Assembly (NCBI GenBank): GCA_002633005.1
Contig: NMRA01000190.1
Location: 155,625 to 215,624 of the forward strand
Origin: Phoronis australis
Taxonomy: Eukaryota; Phoronida; Phoronidae
Reading direction: 5' to 3'
Length of the DNA: 60,000 nucleotides
Positions 20,101-31,652 of the stretch are shown in pieces. The notes under the pieces were generated by a model that did no database searches, had not been told where the DNA came from, and saw only the letters and a program-made list of their open reading frames with translations. The translations under genes and the position numbers were made by a program. The number at the start of each line of letters is the position of its first letter. Position 1 is the first letter of the stretch.

Positions 20101-23100
20101 GGTCTGCAATAAGACCAGCACAGTCTATGGTTATGACAAACACAGAGAACACAATACAACACACACACATACCAAACACATAAAAATGTTTTCTGACTAT
20201 TCATTCAACATAAATGTACAATTTTAAATATTAATAACAGCCACATAATATCCGGTTGAATTAATGTCCAACAATCTACTTCTGATATTCTAACAGATGT
20301 GAAATAAACAATAAAATTTGAATGCAAATGCAGAACAAAGTAACGTCCTAAAACACGAGTCCTTTGGAACAATGCAAAATCTTTCATGCCCTAACCAATA
20401 CTCAACTGAAGTGTATCAAAATGATCGTAAAATGATTAGGAAGACGGAGGTAGTTACACCACCTGACAATATTTAATATTGTCACATTCCCACATGTTAT
20501 CAAGGTAAACACAAAATTGCTTGAACTCTTTCAATCCCAATGTCACCTTGACGACCCAACAAGTGACCCAGCTGAATGTAAGTGTCACCTTTTGGTGACC
20601 TACTTAACTGTATCCAGTGCTAACAGCACTTTACGCCATCATATGACCACTGTATGTTAATTAGTCTTTCATTTGGCAGGAACAAATTGTAAAAAAGCAA
20701 TTTTTTTGAGAAATTTAGAGCGATTGGTTGATGCTAATTTGTCTTGATAGCTGGAAGCAATGCCATGGCTGCAAGACATTCTGTCGGTGATGTTATATCG
20801 CAAATTATTCATAAATCAGACCCAGAAACAGAGTTTCAAATGTTTGACAATGTATGCAAGCATAATTCAGAACCCTAAAGAATTTTCAATTTACAGTTAA
20901 TTGGCACCAGGAGTTTTGAGGCCAGATTAATCCTGTTATGTCACTTAACACTAAAAGGGACAATCATTCTATGAAACTTACAAACTGTCAGACTCCTCTG
21001 TTCTCGTTATCTCCAGATTCTTGAACACCCACGTCGTCGCAGTAACTGCCGGGAATGCCTCAACCTCACACACAATGTACGCTTCATAACCAATTGCTTG
21101 ATAAACCACTGACTTGTCGTTCTCTGGCTTGATGGTAGGGGCAACTGGAAGGACAATAATAGAGCTAAGATACCTCAGCCAAGCGTTCTCCAAGTGGTTA
21201 CAGAATAAGAAAACTAGTTGGTTTGTGCCAATTTATTGAGTTCCATTTCTAGAAATGGATAGTTCTTGTTTTTGGATAAATTAACACATTTAATCATAAG
21301 CGCTTTAGTGAACCATGTCATACAATACTATATACTATAGTATATACAAGGTCCAGGTACTAAAGCTTGCCCACCTGCCCAACAGTGCATTGCCTATATT
21401 CAGATCATGTTTGCTTCTCCAACATTGAGATACTGACAGGAGACATTTGGGGAAAACACCAACCAGCTAAATGACCATCCCTGTTTTTTTGAACTTTTCA
21501 ATTTGAATGCCCTGGGCTTTAACCTGGGTCAACATTTTGCTATTATTATAATTTTAACGACAACAGAGTACGGATCAGAGGCTAAGACTACGAATCGTAA
21601 CATTGTAGCTGACAAGCAGCTCAAAACAGGGATTTATGGTGTTTTTTAAACAGAACTACAGTTGCCCTTATATTAGTAATAATGCGGTGTACTCAATAAA
21701 AAAGTGCCAAGTTCACAACCACATCTCAACATTCTCAGCTACATGTAAAAGCGGGCATGCAACCTTTGACAAAATGGACGCCAACATTCTTTTAGTGTTT
21801 ATGGCTATTCTAATTCTTTTTTCAAAGTCAACCACCTTAAATGTTACGTACAACTCTGGTTTCAGTCAAGTATCTTACATCTTAGTTCGAATTCCAGTTT
21901 CACATCCAACCAACTTACAAGTTACATCCAATTCCAGTTTCACATCCAACCAACTTACAAGTTACATCCAGTTTGACACTCCACTGTGTCCTGCCCTCGG
22001 TGTTCATAGCAACACATGTGTAATCACCCCGATCACTGGCTCGGACACTGTCGAAAAGCAAACTGGTCGCCTGCCAAGATAAACAACTATATTTTTCGTA
22101 GTGATCTCAATTTCTTTTTTCTAAGTACTAAATAATGAACAAATTACGACACAATACTTCAACTTGGAACAAAAACAATTGATAAAATTGTTAATTATTT
22201 ATAAAAGCTTGGTACATTGCTGCAAAAGCACAAAAGTGTTTGAAACACAGCATCTAATATCATTATCGAGAATCACATGACTCAAGACAAATTAAAGAGC
22301 TCCATGTTTTAGATCTATAAAAATTGTGTAGTAGGATTTAGTTTTTGGTTTAATTTTACATTAATTTTTGTACCATGAGGGTTTCAGGTCAGATCAACTT
22401 TAGACATCATTTCAGTTTATTTTTTGGAATAATCAGGGGTATGCTAAACTGATTAAGTCAATTTTGGACCAAGTTAAAAAAGTTTTTTCTGAATTCAAAC
22501 TTTAAGTCAACGGATACCCCCCCGCAATCAATACCATCCATGAGAAACAGATGTCCTGCCATGGCATACGTAAACAGCCCACAGCACTTTAAGTGCTGTT
22601 CCAGTAAAATCCGTGTGGGAGGGGGGGGACGGCAGTAGAAATAAAAATTCATGGGTGGTGGTCTTCAGAAAAAAACTCTAATTATGGGTGGTCGTTCCTG
22701 TAAGAAGTGATGCATTAAAAATGGGTGGTGTTTTTTGATCTGTTAACGTTGACAGGTTGGTTAATTCAGCCAACACATCTCCAAAGAAATCAAAACTCAA
22801 AAAATGCAATTGGCATATATCCCAACTTATCCCAATACAAAAAAGCCCATATTGCCAGTGAACAGAGTGCAATATGTTCACTAAGCCGTTAATCAAGTCA
22901 TGGGCAACTTGATTTGAGCCAAGTGCTTGTCTGCAGTCCTATTGAATTGAAGTTATGCAACACTAAACTGGTGTTAACACATATAAGAAAATTGATGATT
23001 TTTAAATAAAAAGTATGAGGAGTAAGATAAACAAGTTCCAATATTCACTTGACATAGAAGTATAAAAGAGTTTGTGGAGACAGTTTGAGATTCATAGATC

Positions 23101-26100
23101 CTTATAATTGAAAAAATGTTCATTGAAATTATAGACACATGGTGAACAGAGACACCTGGTGGCTGCCAAAAGTATTGTTCACAGGCTACTTTAATTTTTG
23201 ACAATATTGGACAAGACAACTAGTTCTTGTCTGTCAATCATCTAAGTTCTTAACAGGTCCTCCTGGAGGCAATTTGTTTGCAAGTGTTGGATTTTATATT
23301 TTAACCTATTAAAAATAATTAAAAAATTATGGGTCATGGGTTGGAGAAATAAATGAAAAATATGGGCGGTGGGTACGAAATAAAAGTGCCTTCCCCCCCC
23401 CCATACAGATTTTGCTGGAACAGCCCTTATGACAAAAGAAATTGTACAGTGAACTACACGCAATGCTGCAAGCTATGAAGCAAAACATGCCGTTAAAAGG
23501 AGGTAGCACTAAGTGAGTTGATCTGACAATCGTAGGCACACTGGAACGCATGGCACTGGCAGTTTTTTATGCATAACTTTTGCAATAAAATCCAAGTATG
23601 TATGAAAAGCTAAAAGAACAACAATATAAAAATAAATCACATTCAAAGGAGTGCAGGCATAAACTAACTCTCATTGACATAAATTACTACTAGGGGCAGG
23701 AGCCGTACGGATTTATCTGAAAATAACCATTGATGACTAAAATTACCATTGGGGTGCAAGAGCTGAACGGTGTGAAAAAGAAGGTACCTGATGTTTGACA
23801 TTGTGCACAGTTGAGGAGCAATGACAACAAAACTGTGACTATAGCAGAGATAAATGGACAAACCTGTGCGTACGGACAAAATAGATGAACAAAACTGTGT
23901 CTTAAGACAAGATAGATGGACAAACTTCTGTCCATATGGACAAGACAAATGGACAAAACTGTCTATGGACATACACCCCAATTCATTGCCTGGGGCATAC
24001 AAAAGGCTCAGCAAAAAGTCACCCCCTCTTACATTCATTGTTATGCCATTCCTCAGGGTCTGAACACCGGTCTTTGACCATGTAATGGATGGTGTCGGAA
24101 TGCCATCAGCTGCGCACGTCAAAGCCGTGTCTCTGTTACCGGCATTCTTCACCATATTCTTAGATGAGTCAAGCAGTCTGATCTGTGGCTTAGCTATAAA
24201 GAAAATACAGAGGAGAATGTATCAAATGACTGCAGTGAAGTTGTTTTATTATGGGAAATACACCTCACACAGGGCCCTTGCTTACCCGAGGGGAAAGGTG
24301 CCTGTGCCTCGCCTGATAGGGAACGCTCATCCTCACTGGTCATCACTTATTAATTGAATAGGAACCATTTCAGTCAACTTAATGTAATTGTGTCTGATCA
24401 ATTTGAAGCTAGTTTAATCGATTTGAATGTATCAGGAAAACACTCCTCAATCAAAACAGCTTGCTTATTTAGGGGTAGTTCGGGGAAACTCCAACGGCAG
24501 TAACATTCGGATGAGTCTAAATAAATGTCAAATACCGGTATGACAACAACCAAGCTGCCGTACCACTAAACGAAAAGATTATTCATTTCCCTATACAATA
24601 GTAGGAATTTATCTATCATCGCACTTGAATTAAAACAAAGTTTCAGGACATATGACGCATGTTCAGCACCTTAAATTGCTCTGCTTCGCGTGGTGATTTT
24701 GAAAGTCTGCAGTAGGTAAACTCTCTTTTCCAAGTTATATAGGTCACTTGGTCGCTTGTCATGTAAACGAACTTGAATTTACTTGACACTTAATACATCA
24801 ATATGCTGTTGTGTTAATTAGAATAGAAAAACATACAAAAAGCATGACTTGATCAAAAAACGTGTGTCTGAATTTCCCCTACAACTTTTAGTATGAGGGA
24901 AATTTGAACACCATGCTTTTAGGCTACTGGATGTTTTTCTTGATGCTTCCTTGAGAGATTTTTATAATCAAAATATTTGCGAATATCCCATGACTCCACA
25001 AATGTTAATAGCAGACACATTAACTTTCAGCAGTAAGTAAGCAAGTCGAGCTAGGTGGTTTCGTCTGAATTTCCCTGAACTTCCCTAACATGAGAAATGT
25101 CCAATGCAGACACAAAAACATGTAACCAGGGAAAAGAAATTCTATAGCCTTGCACACACTTTGACTGATACAAAACAGTGTAAGCACATAACTATTTGTT
25201 TCACATGCTTAGAATTACACTTTGCCCACATCTCACTTCTAAAAATGAAACTGGTGATAAGATACAATCTTTCTCGGGGGGGGGGAGAACAATTACTTAA
25301 TGATACACAAAAGTGCACTTTCTCTTAAGCATAATTTGTCAGCTTAAAGTGAGCAGTCTGGCTACAAAATTAACAGCAGCACTTCTGGGGAAACTGAAAG
25401 CGCCAGCAAAAATGAGCCTGACAAACTGACATTGTAATGAGTGTTTTCGTGACAAGCAGATGTGTAAGCCAAAACAAATGCATTTCAGTCAGCATGAGAC
25501 GAGCAAAACTGCTAATCAAAGCAGCAGCAACGTGAAAAGGGTAAAAGAAACCATTCCATCCCACGTCAGGTGCTTACCAACAACTTTGACAGTGACCGTG
25601 TCAGTCACGAACACGTCAGCGGCAGTCTGTATACTACACACGTATTTGCCTCCATCGTCCAGTTGAATAGTCTTCAACTGCAGGATGTATCTCTGTCTGC
25701 TGTCTTCTTCCTTTACAGTGGCTATGTTGGGGTCCTTCGGGTTGGCATCCTCCGCCAACTCTAACCATCCACTCTTGGAGAGGAATTGAAAGAGAAGCTG
25801 AAGAAGAGACGACCGTAAATTCAAAAGATTAGGATCAAGGTTAAACATTCTTATATCATGCTTTGAAAAGTCACATACATGATAGAAAAAATCTCCTTAG
25901 ACCAATGTCACAGCTTACCAACAATGCATTCTATAAACAGACAACCAAGTAGATTCACGTCACATGATATCATGGACAACAATTTTGATTAATTAGTTGA
26001 TGAGAGTCTGTGTTGCTATACCAACAGCCACGACAATCTTGGATTGTCTTCAACTTAGTCCAAGTCTGACGCTAGCACCTTGTCAGATATTAGCGTACTG

Positions 26101-29100
26101 AGGTGACAATACAAGCAAGGAGTTGGTGAGATGCACTTTGGATCCCAGCACAAATAATGGAAAATTTAACGAAAGTTGTAGAAACTATGCCAGTAATGGA
26201 CTAAAAGTCACTTAATAAATGTTTTTTCCTCTAGGGAAATTTGACAAATAGAATTTCACTTGTCGACTATATTGTGAAACAAAGATGTGCGAAATTAATT
26301 TAACAGTATATTTTAGAAAGTTACACATGAGTCTGATTATCCATTCCTGAGATATGATGTTCCGAATGTAACGCGATCATCTCAGTTGTTAGCGTTTATA
26401 CTGCTACGAGTCAGCCCATGTACCACATGATGTAATTGATTGGACATGCATTTTGCACAAGGCGGATCCACATTGCCAACTGTATACAATAACTACGCTT
26501 TTTTAATATGTATTCCAATAGTATTTTAATTCTTATACCTCTGGTTACTACACTTCCCAATCACAATAGCAAAACATTAGACCACAGTTAGCTAAATGTG
26601 GATATTTTTATGGGCCTGTGGGGTCCTAAAAAACACTAACAGTACAATGAAGTCAATATTGAATACACATCGACACTAATGTTTTGTAACTGATTGGTCA
26701 AGTTTCACAGAATACTTTAGAAATTAGCTCCGCACACAGAGGTTTTTTTTACTGTGATATATATTTATTGAAGGATACACAGAACATACAAAGAAATAAT
26801 AACAAACCCAGAAACCGCGAAGCATTATATCTGGGTTGTAAACAATTCATAAATGAAACTTGTATACATAGAGGTATATACAATTAAGTAGTACACAGAG
26901 GTGCACATGCCACATTGTGAATTAATGTGCATCTCCACATGTGCATCGCATAAGCCAAAATACACGCACACACGTACGTAAACTAACACCTACCTTGGGA
27001 GGCTGAGCTCCAGGCCTTTGGGCAGGAGGTCTGTTTTGTACAACACAGGTGATTGACAGGGGTCTGTTGAGTTGAGCTACAAGCTCGCCATTTTCATCTT
27101 TATTTTTAATTTCCACAGTGGTGGAGTCATCGGCTAAGGCTGCAAGTAAACAAGTGAACGGGTCACTGTCAATAAATCAAGCATAGCTCAAACTGTGCAG
27201 TGTTTCCATTTAATAATCTTTTGCACATGTACAATACAACAGCGCTTGAAACAGTAAAAATGTCCCCCAAAAATACAAGTGACGGCATATTTGCCGCACG
27301 TATTCCCAGATTTAGGGTTATAAAATGGGGCAGCCAAAACAATGAAATTAAAAAAAAAAAAAAAACGCCAAACATACGCTAAATGCCTGTATGAGCGAGG
27401 TCAATTTTCTTCTCGTATCTTACTTTTTCCACTCCTATTTTGGAGTGTTTACTCGCTTCTCTCGATCGCTTGCTGAGCATGCCACTATCATTTTTGGCAT
27501 CCAAAATATGCCACACTAATTACACTAATACCATTAATTCAATCATTTGATTTGGCATCAAAAGCAAACCATACATATCTCATCCAGTCTTTTCATACAT
27601 GCCATGGTTAGAAATTTGTTAACATGAGTAAAACGGGTTTTCACATTTTTTTTAATTGCAGGTGGTCTATATAGTGAATAGAAATATGTGTGGGTTTTCA
27701 GTCCTTTAACAACAGCAATACTGAAATATCCGGTGATCTCATCCAAATCATAAACATTAATAAAGTCTGGACAGTTGTCTGGCATATAGGGTTTCACTAG
27801 GAGTAGACACTGGTCAGTAACATAGGATGTGCAGAATAGTAATTATATAACATAAAATGTTTTGCTGGGACAGTTGTGTGTCATAGGTTATGATTAAACT
27901 TGCACTTAATAAACTTCATGAGAATTCATGAAAACCTAGGAGAAGAACCCAATTAAAACATTTAAATGAATGCAAATAAATGAGAAGATATGTAAAACAG
28001 TGCAAGCAATTTTAACAGTAGGCTACTACTAGTACTGTTTTATGTATGAGAGTTCCCACAACTTATTTTAAGTTGTCCCAGCAGCGAAGTCAGCAGTTTG
28101 GTATGTGACGACAATTAGAAACACCCAGGACCGTTAAAAGCTGACCTTTAATTAAAACTCACAAGCTTATGTTTGCTTTTGCATCAAAGCTTCTCACAAG
28201 ATCACTGCAAGCGTTTTTGCACTTCGTGTAGTTTTAAAGTCTACAAGCAAACCTGAATAAACCAGATTCATTTTGTAAGTTACTATAGGTTGTGGTAGAA
28301 TCAAACCCTTCTCCACAACGAAATTAAAAAAGACAATGCGATATTTGGGCTAAACCACTAAACTTCTTTAGCGATTACAACAACTTAACTTATATTTACA
28401 ATTATATCTCTGTGTTATTCTCCACCTTTAGCTACGTTCCATTTTCTTAATGTTTCTGTTACATTTAATGTTGTAGAAATAGCCCAACTGGGTAATGTTA
28501 ATCTGTTCTTCAAACGACGTTAAATGAAGATTCTTGATTCATTTCAAAGAGTAGCACCGTCTACTCGACTTTTACCCAAACCTGGTGCTCAAAGGCATGG
28601 ACAAAGACTTACAACACTTCTTCCCTATGCTCAGACCCAGACTAAAGAAATAGTTACTCAACTCACTTATTGTTGGTTTGCTAAACCTGGCACTGCCGAA
28701 AGAGAATATCTGACTATTGTCAGGACACTTAACGAATGTAGCAAAAATAAACACTTGTTGACTATCGGTAGGCTACTCCTACAGACAGTACGCAAGGAGC
28801 CAAACTGAAGTGAATAGGCCTATGGCTATATATCTGTGAAGTTAATACGGAGTTTTCTTCGATATTGTGAAACTGTGACGGTCATTAACAACAGATAGAT
28901 TAGTATAGATTTAACAAAGACAATTCGGCTAATGACTTGTATAAAACGTCCTATGACTAGTATTAATCTGAAAACATAGGCTTCTAACGAAAGTAGGTCA
29001 ACTTCTTCACCACAGTCAGATTCCAGTTCGGGTCACAACAACTGAAGTTTGTTGTGAATTATTCGTTGTGCTGAGAGAACTGCGCCGAAANCACGCAGGG

Positions 29101-29698
29101 AACCAGCGAGGGACAAAGACTTACAACACTTCTTCCCTATGCACAGACCCAGACTAAAGAAATAGTTACTCAACTCACTTATTGTTGGTTTGCTAAACCT
29201 GGCACTGCCGAAAGAGAATATCTGACTATTGTCAGGACACTTAACGAATGTAGCAAAAATAAACACTTGTTGACTATCGGTAGGCTACTCCTATAGACAG
29301 TACGCAAGGAGCCAAACTGAATAGGCCTATGGCTATATATCTGTGAAGTTAATACGGAGTTTTCTTCGATATTGTGAAACTGTGACGGTCATTAACAACA
29401 GATAGATTAGTATAGATTTAACAAAGACAATTCGGCTAATGACTTGTATAAAACGTCCTATGACTAGTATTAATCTGAAAACATAGGCTTCTAACGAAAG
29501 TAGGTCAACTTCTTCACCACAGTCAGATTCCAGTTCGGGTCACAACAGCTGAAGTTTGTTGTGAATTATTCGTTGTGCTGAGAGAACTGCGCCGAAAACA
29601 AAGTCTAACTTTAAAGATTACAGAAAACAGTTAAACTCACCAAATATTATACATGAAAATAACACCACGAGTTTTAAATGAACGCCGACAGTTCCCAT
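17108..29698 (-). CDS. GPI-anchored three-Ig-domain cell adhesion protein (IgLON/lachesin-like), 367 aa
   Basis: Eight exons join in one frame: 29641-29698, 26994-27139, 25578-25773, 24033-24193, 21959-22070, 20982-21144, 19958-20103 and 17108-17229; 1104 bases with stop. Residues 1-20 (MGTVGVHLKLVVLFSCIIFA) are a signal peptide. Ig1 pairs C51 with C114 (GGKYVCSI), Ig2 C160/W172 with C206 (RGDYTCVAMN), Ig3 C250/W263 with C311 (FGDYTCRATN). Each Ig domain is split by an intron. The C terminus ends in a hydrophobic tail (VHVLALLVALAIHWSS) with no cytoplasmic part, typical of a GPI-anchor signal. Three Ig domains plus GPI anchor is the architecture of vertebrate IgLONs (LSAMP, neurotrimin) and arthropod lachesin, which act in neuronal cell-surface adhesion. 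Orthology to one member cannot be decided. The third coding exon's acceptor was fixed by phase. Confidence 0.9.
17680..18262. repeat. Foldback repeat (arms 17680-17728 and 18213-18262) split by a solo LTR
   Basis: The arms read AAACTAAATGAGGCGATCCA and, inverted, TGGATCGCCTCATTTAGTTT, continuing on both sides over about 50 bp. Between the solo LTR and the right arm is a further small palindrome (AATGTAGAATAT / ATATTCTACATT). It lies in the last intron of the Ig gene. Confidence 0.75.
17735..18147 (+). mobile_element. Solo LTR, 413 bp, with 5-bp target duplication
   Basis: It starts TGTCAGAATATGG and ends AAAAACGTGACA, so TGTCA/TGACA are terminal inverted repeats. GATAC flanks both sides (17730-17734 and 18148-18152). 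An AATAAA lies near 18041, about 100 bp before the end, in the usual place for an LTR polyadenylation signal. No internal retroviral-type sequence remains. Inferred to be left by recombination between two LTRs of an LTR retrotransposon. Confidence 0.85.
18645..18760. mobile_element. MITE, CATGCGCGCACCC family, partial copy 4
   Basis: It starts CATGCGCGCTACCCAGCCTT and shares GACAAAAA...GGACTAAAAAAACG, then TACCACC, with the copy at 32380. The far end is missing. Confidence 0.6.
18923..19509. repeat. Near-identical direct blocks joined by an N at 19210
   Basis: Block 18923-19209 and block 19211-19509 are the same sequence apart from a 12-bp insertion (near 19222-19233) in the second. Both end GCCGCGATGGCCCATGGTCTAG. 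Only the single N separates them. Probably overlapping contig or haplotype ends that were not merged. It lies in the last intron of the Ig gene, outside coding sequence. Confidence 0.85.
21891..21970. repeat. Perfect 40-bp tandem duplication spanning a splice donor
   Basis: 21891-21930 and 21931-21970 are identical. The second copy contains the last 12 bases of the fifth coding exon of the Ig gene and its donor (minus strand GTAAGT at 21953-21958). The first copy therefore carries a second identical donor 40 bp further downstream in the transcript. Confidence 0.95.
23855..23972. repeat. Short minisatellite, about 35-bp unit, three copies
   Basis: The phrase ATGGACAAA / ATGAACAAAACTGTG recurs with about 35-bp spacing (ATGGACAAACCTGTG, ATGAACAAAACTGTG, ATGGACAAACTTCTG, ATGGACAAAACTGTC). 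It lies in an intron of the Ig gene just downstream of the 24033-24193 exon. Confidence 0.7.
28599..29598. repeat. Near-identical direct blocks joined by an N at 29091
   Basis: 28599-29090 and 29111-29598 match apart from a 4-bp indel (near 28809) and a few substitutions. A 19-bp unmatched stretch after the N precedes the second block. Best read as two alleles or contig ends left unmerged. It lies in the first intron of the Ig gene, just downstream of the signal-peptide exon. Confidence 0.85.
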
Positions 29699-31652
29699 CG
29701 TCGATGATACAGATGTGATTTGTCGCACCTGAGCAATAGGCCTAATGGGAAATGACTCACAATGCACTGCGCATGCGCAATTAATTCCAACTGTCATCCG
29801 AGTTTAAACCAGATAAAAGGAAATGTCTAATGCTATAATCACATAAGTTAGGAAACGAAACAATATAATGAAACACAAACTAATGAATCACCCTGTATTA
29901 TAACACTGGAATCATAAGATATAACAATTATCAACACCTAAAAATGGGTAACGGCCATGCAGCGCCCTTGGCGGCCAGGTGAAAAACTGATCGACTAAAA
30001 ATAGCCGGGCGAGTAGCGATGAACCACCTGACTGAATGGAGCACCGTTTGGGTTCATTCAAGGGACAACACGAATGTCCCACTGTTTTATAAACAGTAGC
30101 ATAGTTACTAAATTTTATGGTAAGCAGGCTATACACCAGAGGTTTGGCGTATTAAGCACAGAATAACAAACGCCCAAGACGTGAACTGTATCATGGCTTA
30201 TTACCACGGGCAACCGTACTGTCTTACCGGCGTTTGATTTAGCCTCTCATTGTCGGAGTTTGAGTGCCGAAATAATAGTTGAGTTCACCCTTTTCGTTTT
30301 CCCTGATGGCTGGGCAGCGGGAGATCAGCAGGCGCTTAGGCCTACTGAATTGCTTCTAATTCAAACTTGTCGAATTCTCAATACAATTTTTTCAACACTG
30401 ACAGAAATTATCTAGGAAAGACGGCATACAATGCGATGTCACGGTAATGCCAACGAGTAAAACTGCCCCGGCCAGTTTGCGTCAGCTTACATTTATGTTG
30501 AGCCAACATTCTAGTCGAAAATGATTCCGAGTCCGATTTTGAGTACAAATTAAGCTGCGTTCTGTGCCGTACTTTAAGGAAAGTCGTAATAACTGTGGTA
30601 GGCGTGGCCTGAATACGTTTGAAGGAACAATCCATTTAGAGTGCTTCGCGCTGTACCAAAAAGTTTTCCTGCGATTTATTCAGCGTCGGCTGCAGTTGTT
30701 GAAAAGAAGTGCCGAAGACGCAAGTAGGAGAACGATCGTCAATGAAAAGTAAGAATTATCAGCCTTCATACACGACGTCATATGTTGGTCACATATAGTG
30801 AGCAATCACTACATAAGAGAACATTTGTATTTTGTTATAAACCTATTTTCTCCTATAGTAATATTTTTCATCATCATTTCCGACGCAATGATATGCACAA
30901 AATCGCAAATATACTCTTGTAAGCACGTTACACAGTTGCAAAGACATAGACAAACAGCAATGGCTGGGCCATATATTATCTCTTAGTTTCTTACGAATTG
31001 TTTTTAAAATAGACTCATTCTAGAAGAATGGGCAAGATGTCCCGACAAAAAATGTTTAATCACAGCTCTTGCACGTTTTCCGATGTTCAAGTCAGAAACA
31101 AAAATCGAAACTGGCTGACACTTAGGTATAGTTAGAGATCAGTGTTTCTGCTTTGTTTGTTCTGGCACTGCTGAGGATAAAAAATACGTTTTATTAGAGT
31201 GTCCAGTATATGAAGTTATAGGAGAAAGTTTGGTATTTGTCTTAATATTAATAGCTTTGGTGGTGACCCCTTCATTTATTTGATGAAGTCTTGCAACGTT
31301 TGGAACTTATCTCGTTTCATTCACCAAGTTTTTATTGTGCAAAGTTAATTTAATAGTCTATGATATTATGTCAAGCACTTTGTTAATTACGCGCTTGTAT
31401 TTGCTATTTTCATACTTGTATATGGACCGGAGGCCTAAGTACTGAAAGAAATTGATTTGATTAAAGTTTATAGAGTCTCATAACGGCGTTAACGATAGAT
31501 AATGGCGAATGAGTTCATCAGCAGGCAACGGAGAAAAAGTTTAGGGACCACAGTATTATCGTTATGCAATTCATCCCTGGTTAACCTCTGTACGTTGTTA
31601 TCGGACATCTGCTCATCACCTCGAGGTCCTCAGTTCATAACGATCTACAGCT
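29699..31652. other. Divergent promoter interval between the Ig gene and the protease gene
   Basis: The two genes start at 29698 (minus) and 31653 (plus), so this roughly 2-kb stretch separates divergent starts. Open frames at 30408-30635 (minus), 30564-30752 (plus) and 30798-30986 (plus) have no recognisable content. No TATA box or initiator can be assigned with confidence. Confidence 0.45.

Noticed and set aside
28524-28808. 94-codon plus-strand frame, repeated in the second block at 29.1 kb
   Set aside because: It lies in an intron of the Ig gene, has no recognisable domain, and its repetition comes from the N-joined duplication.
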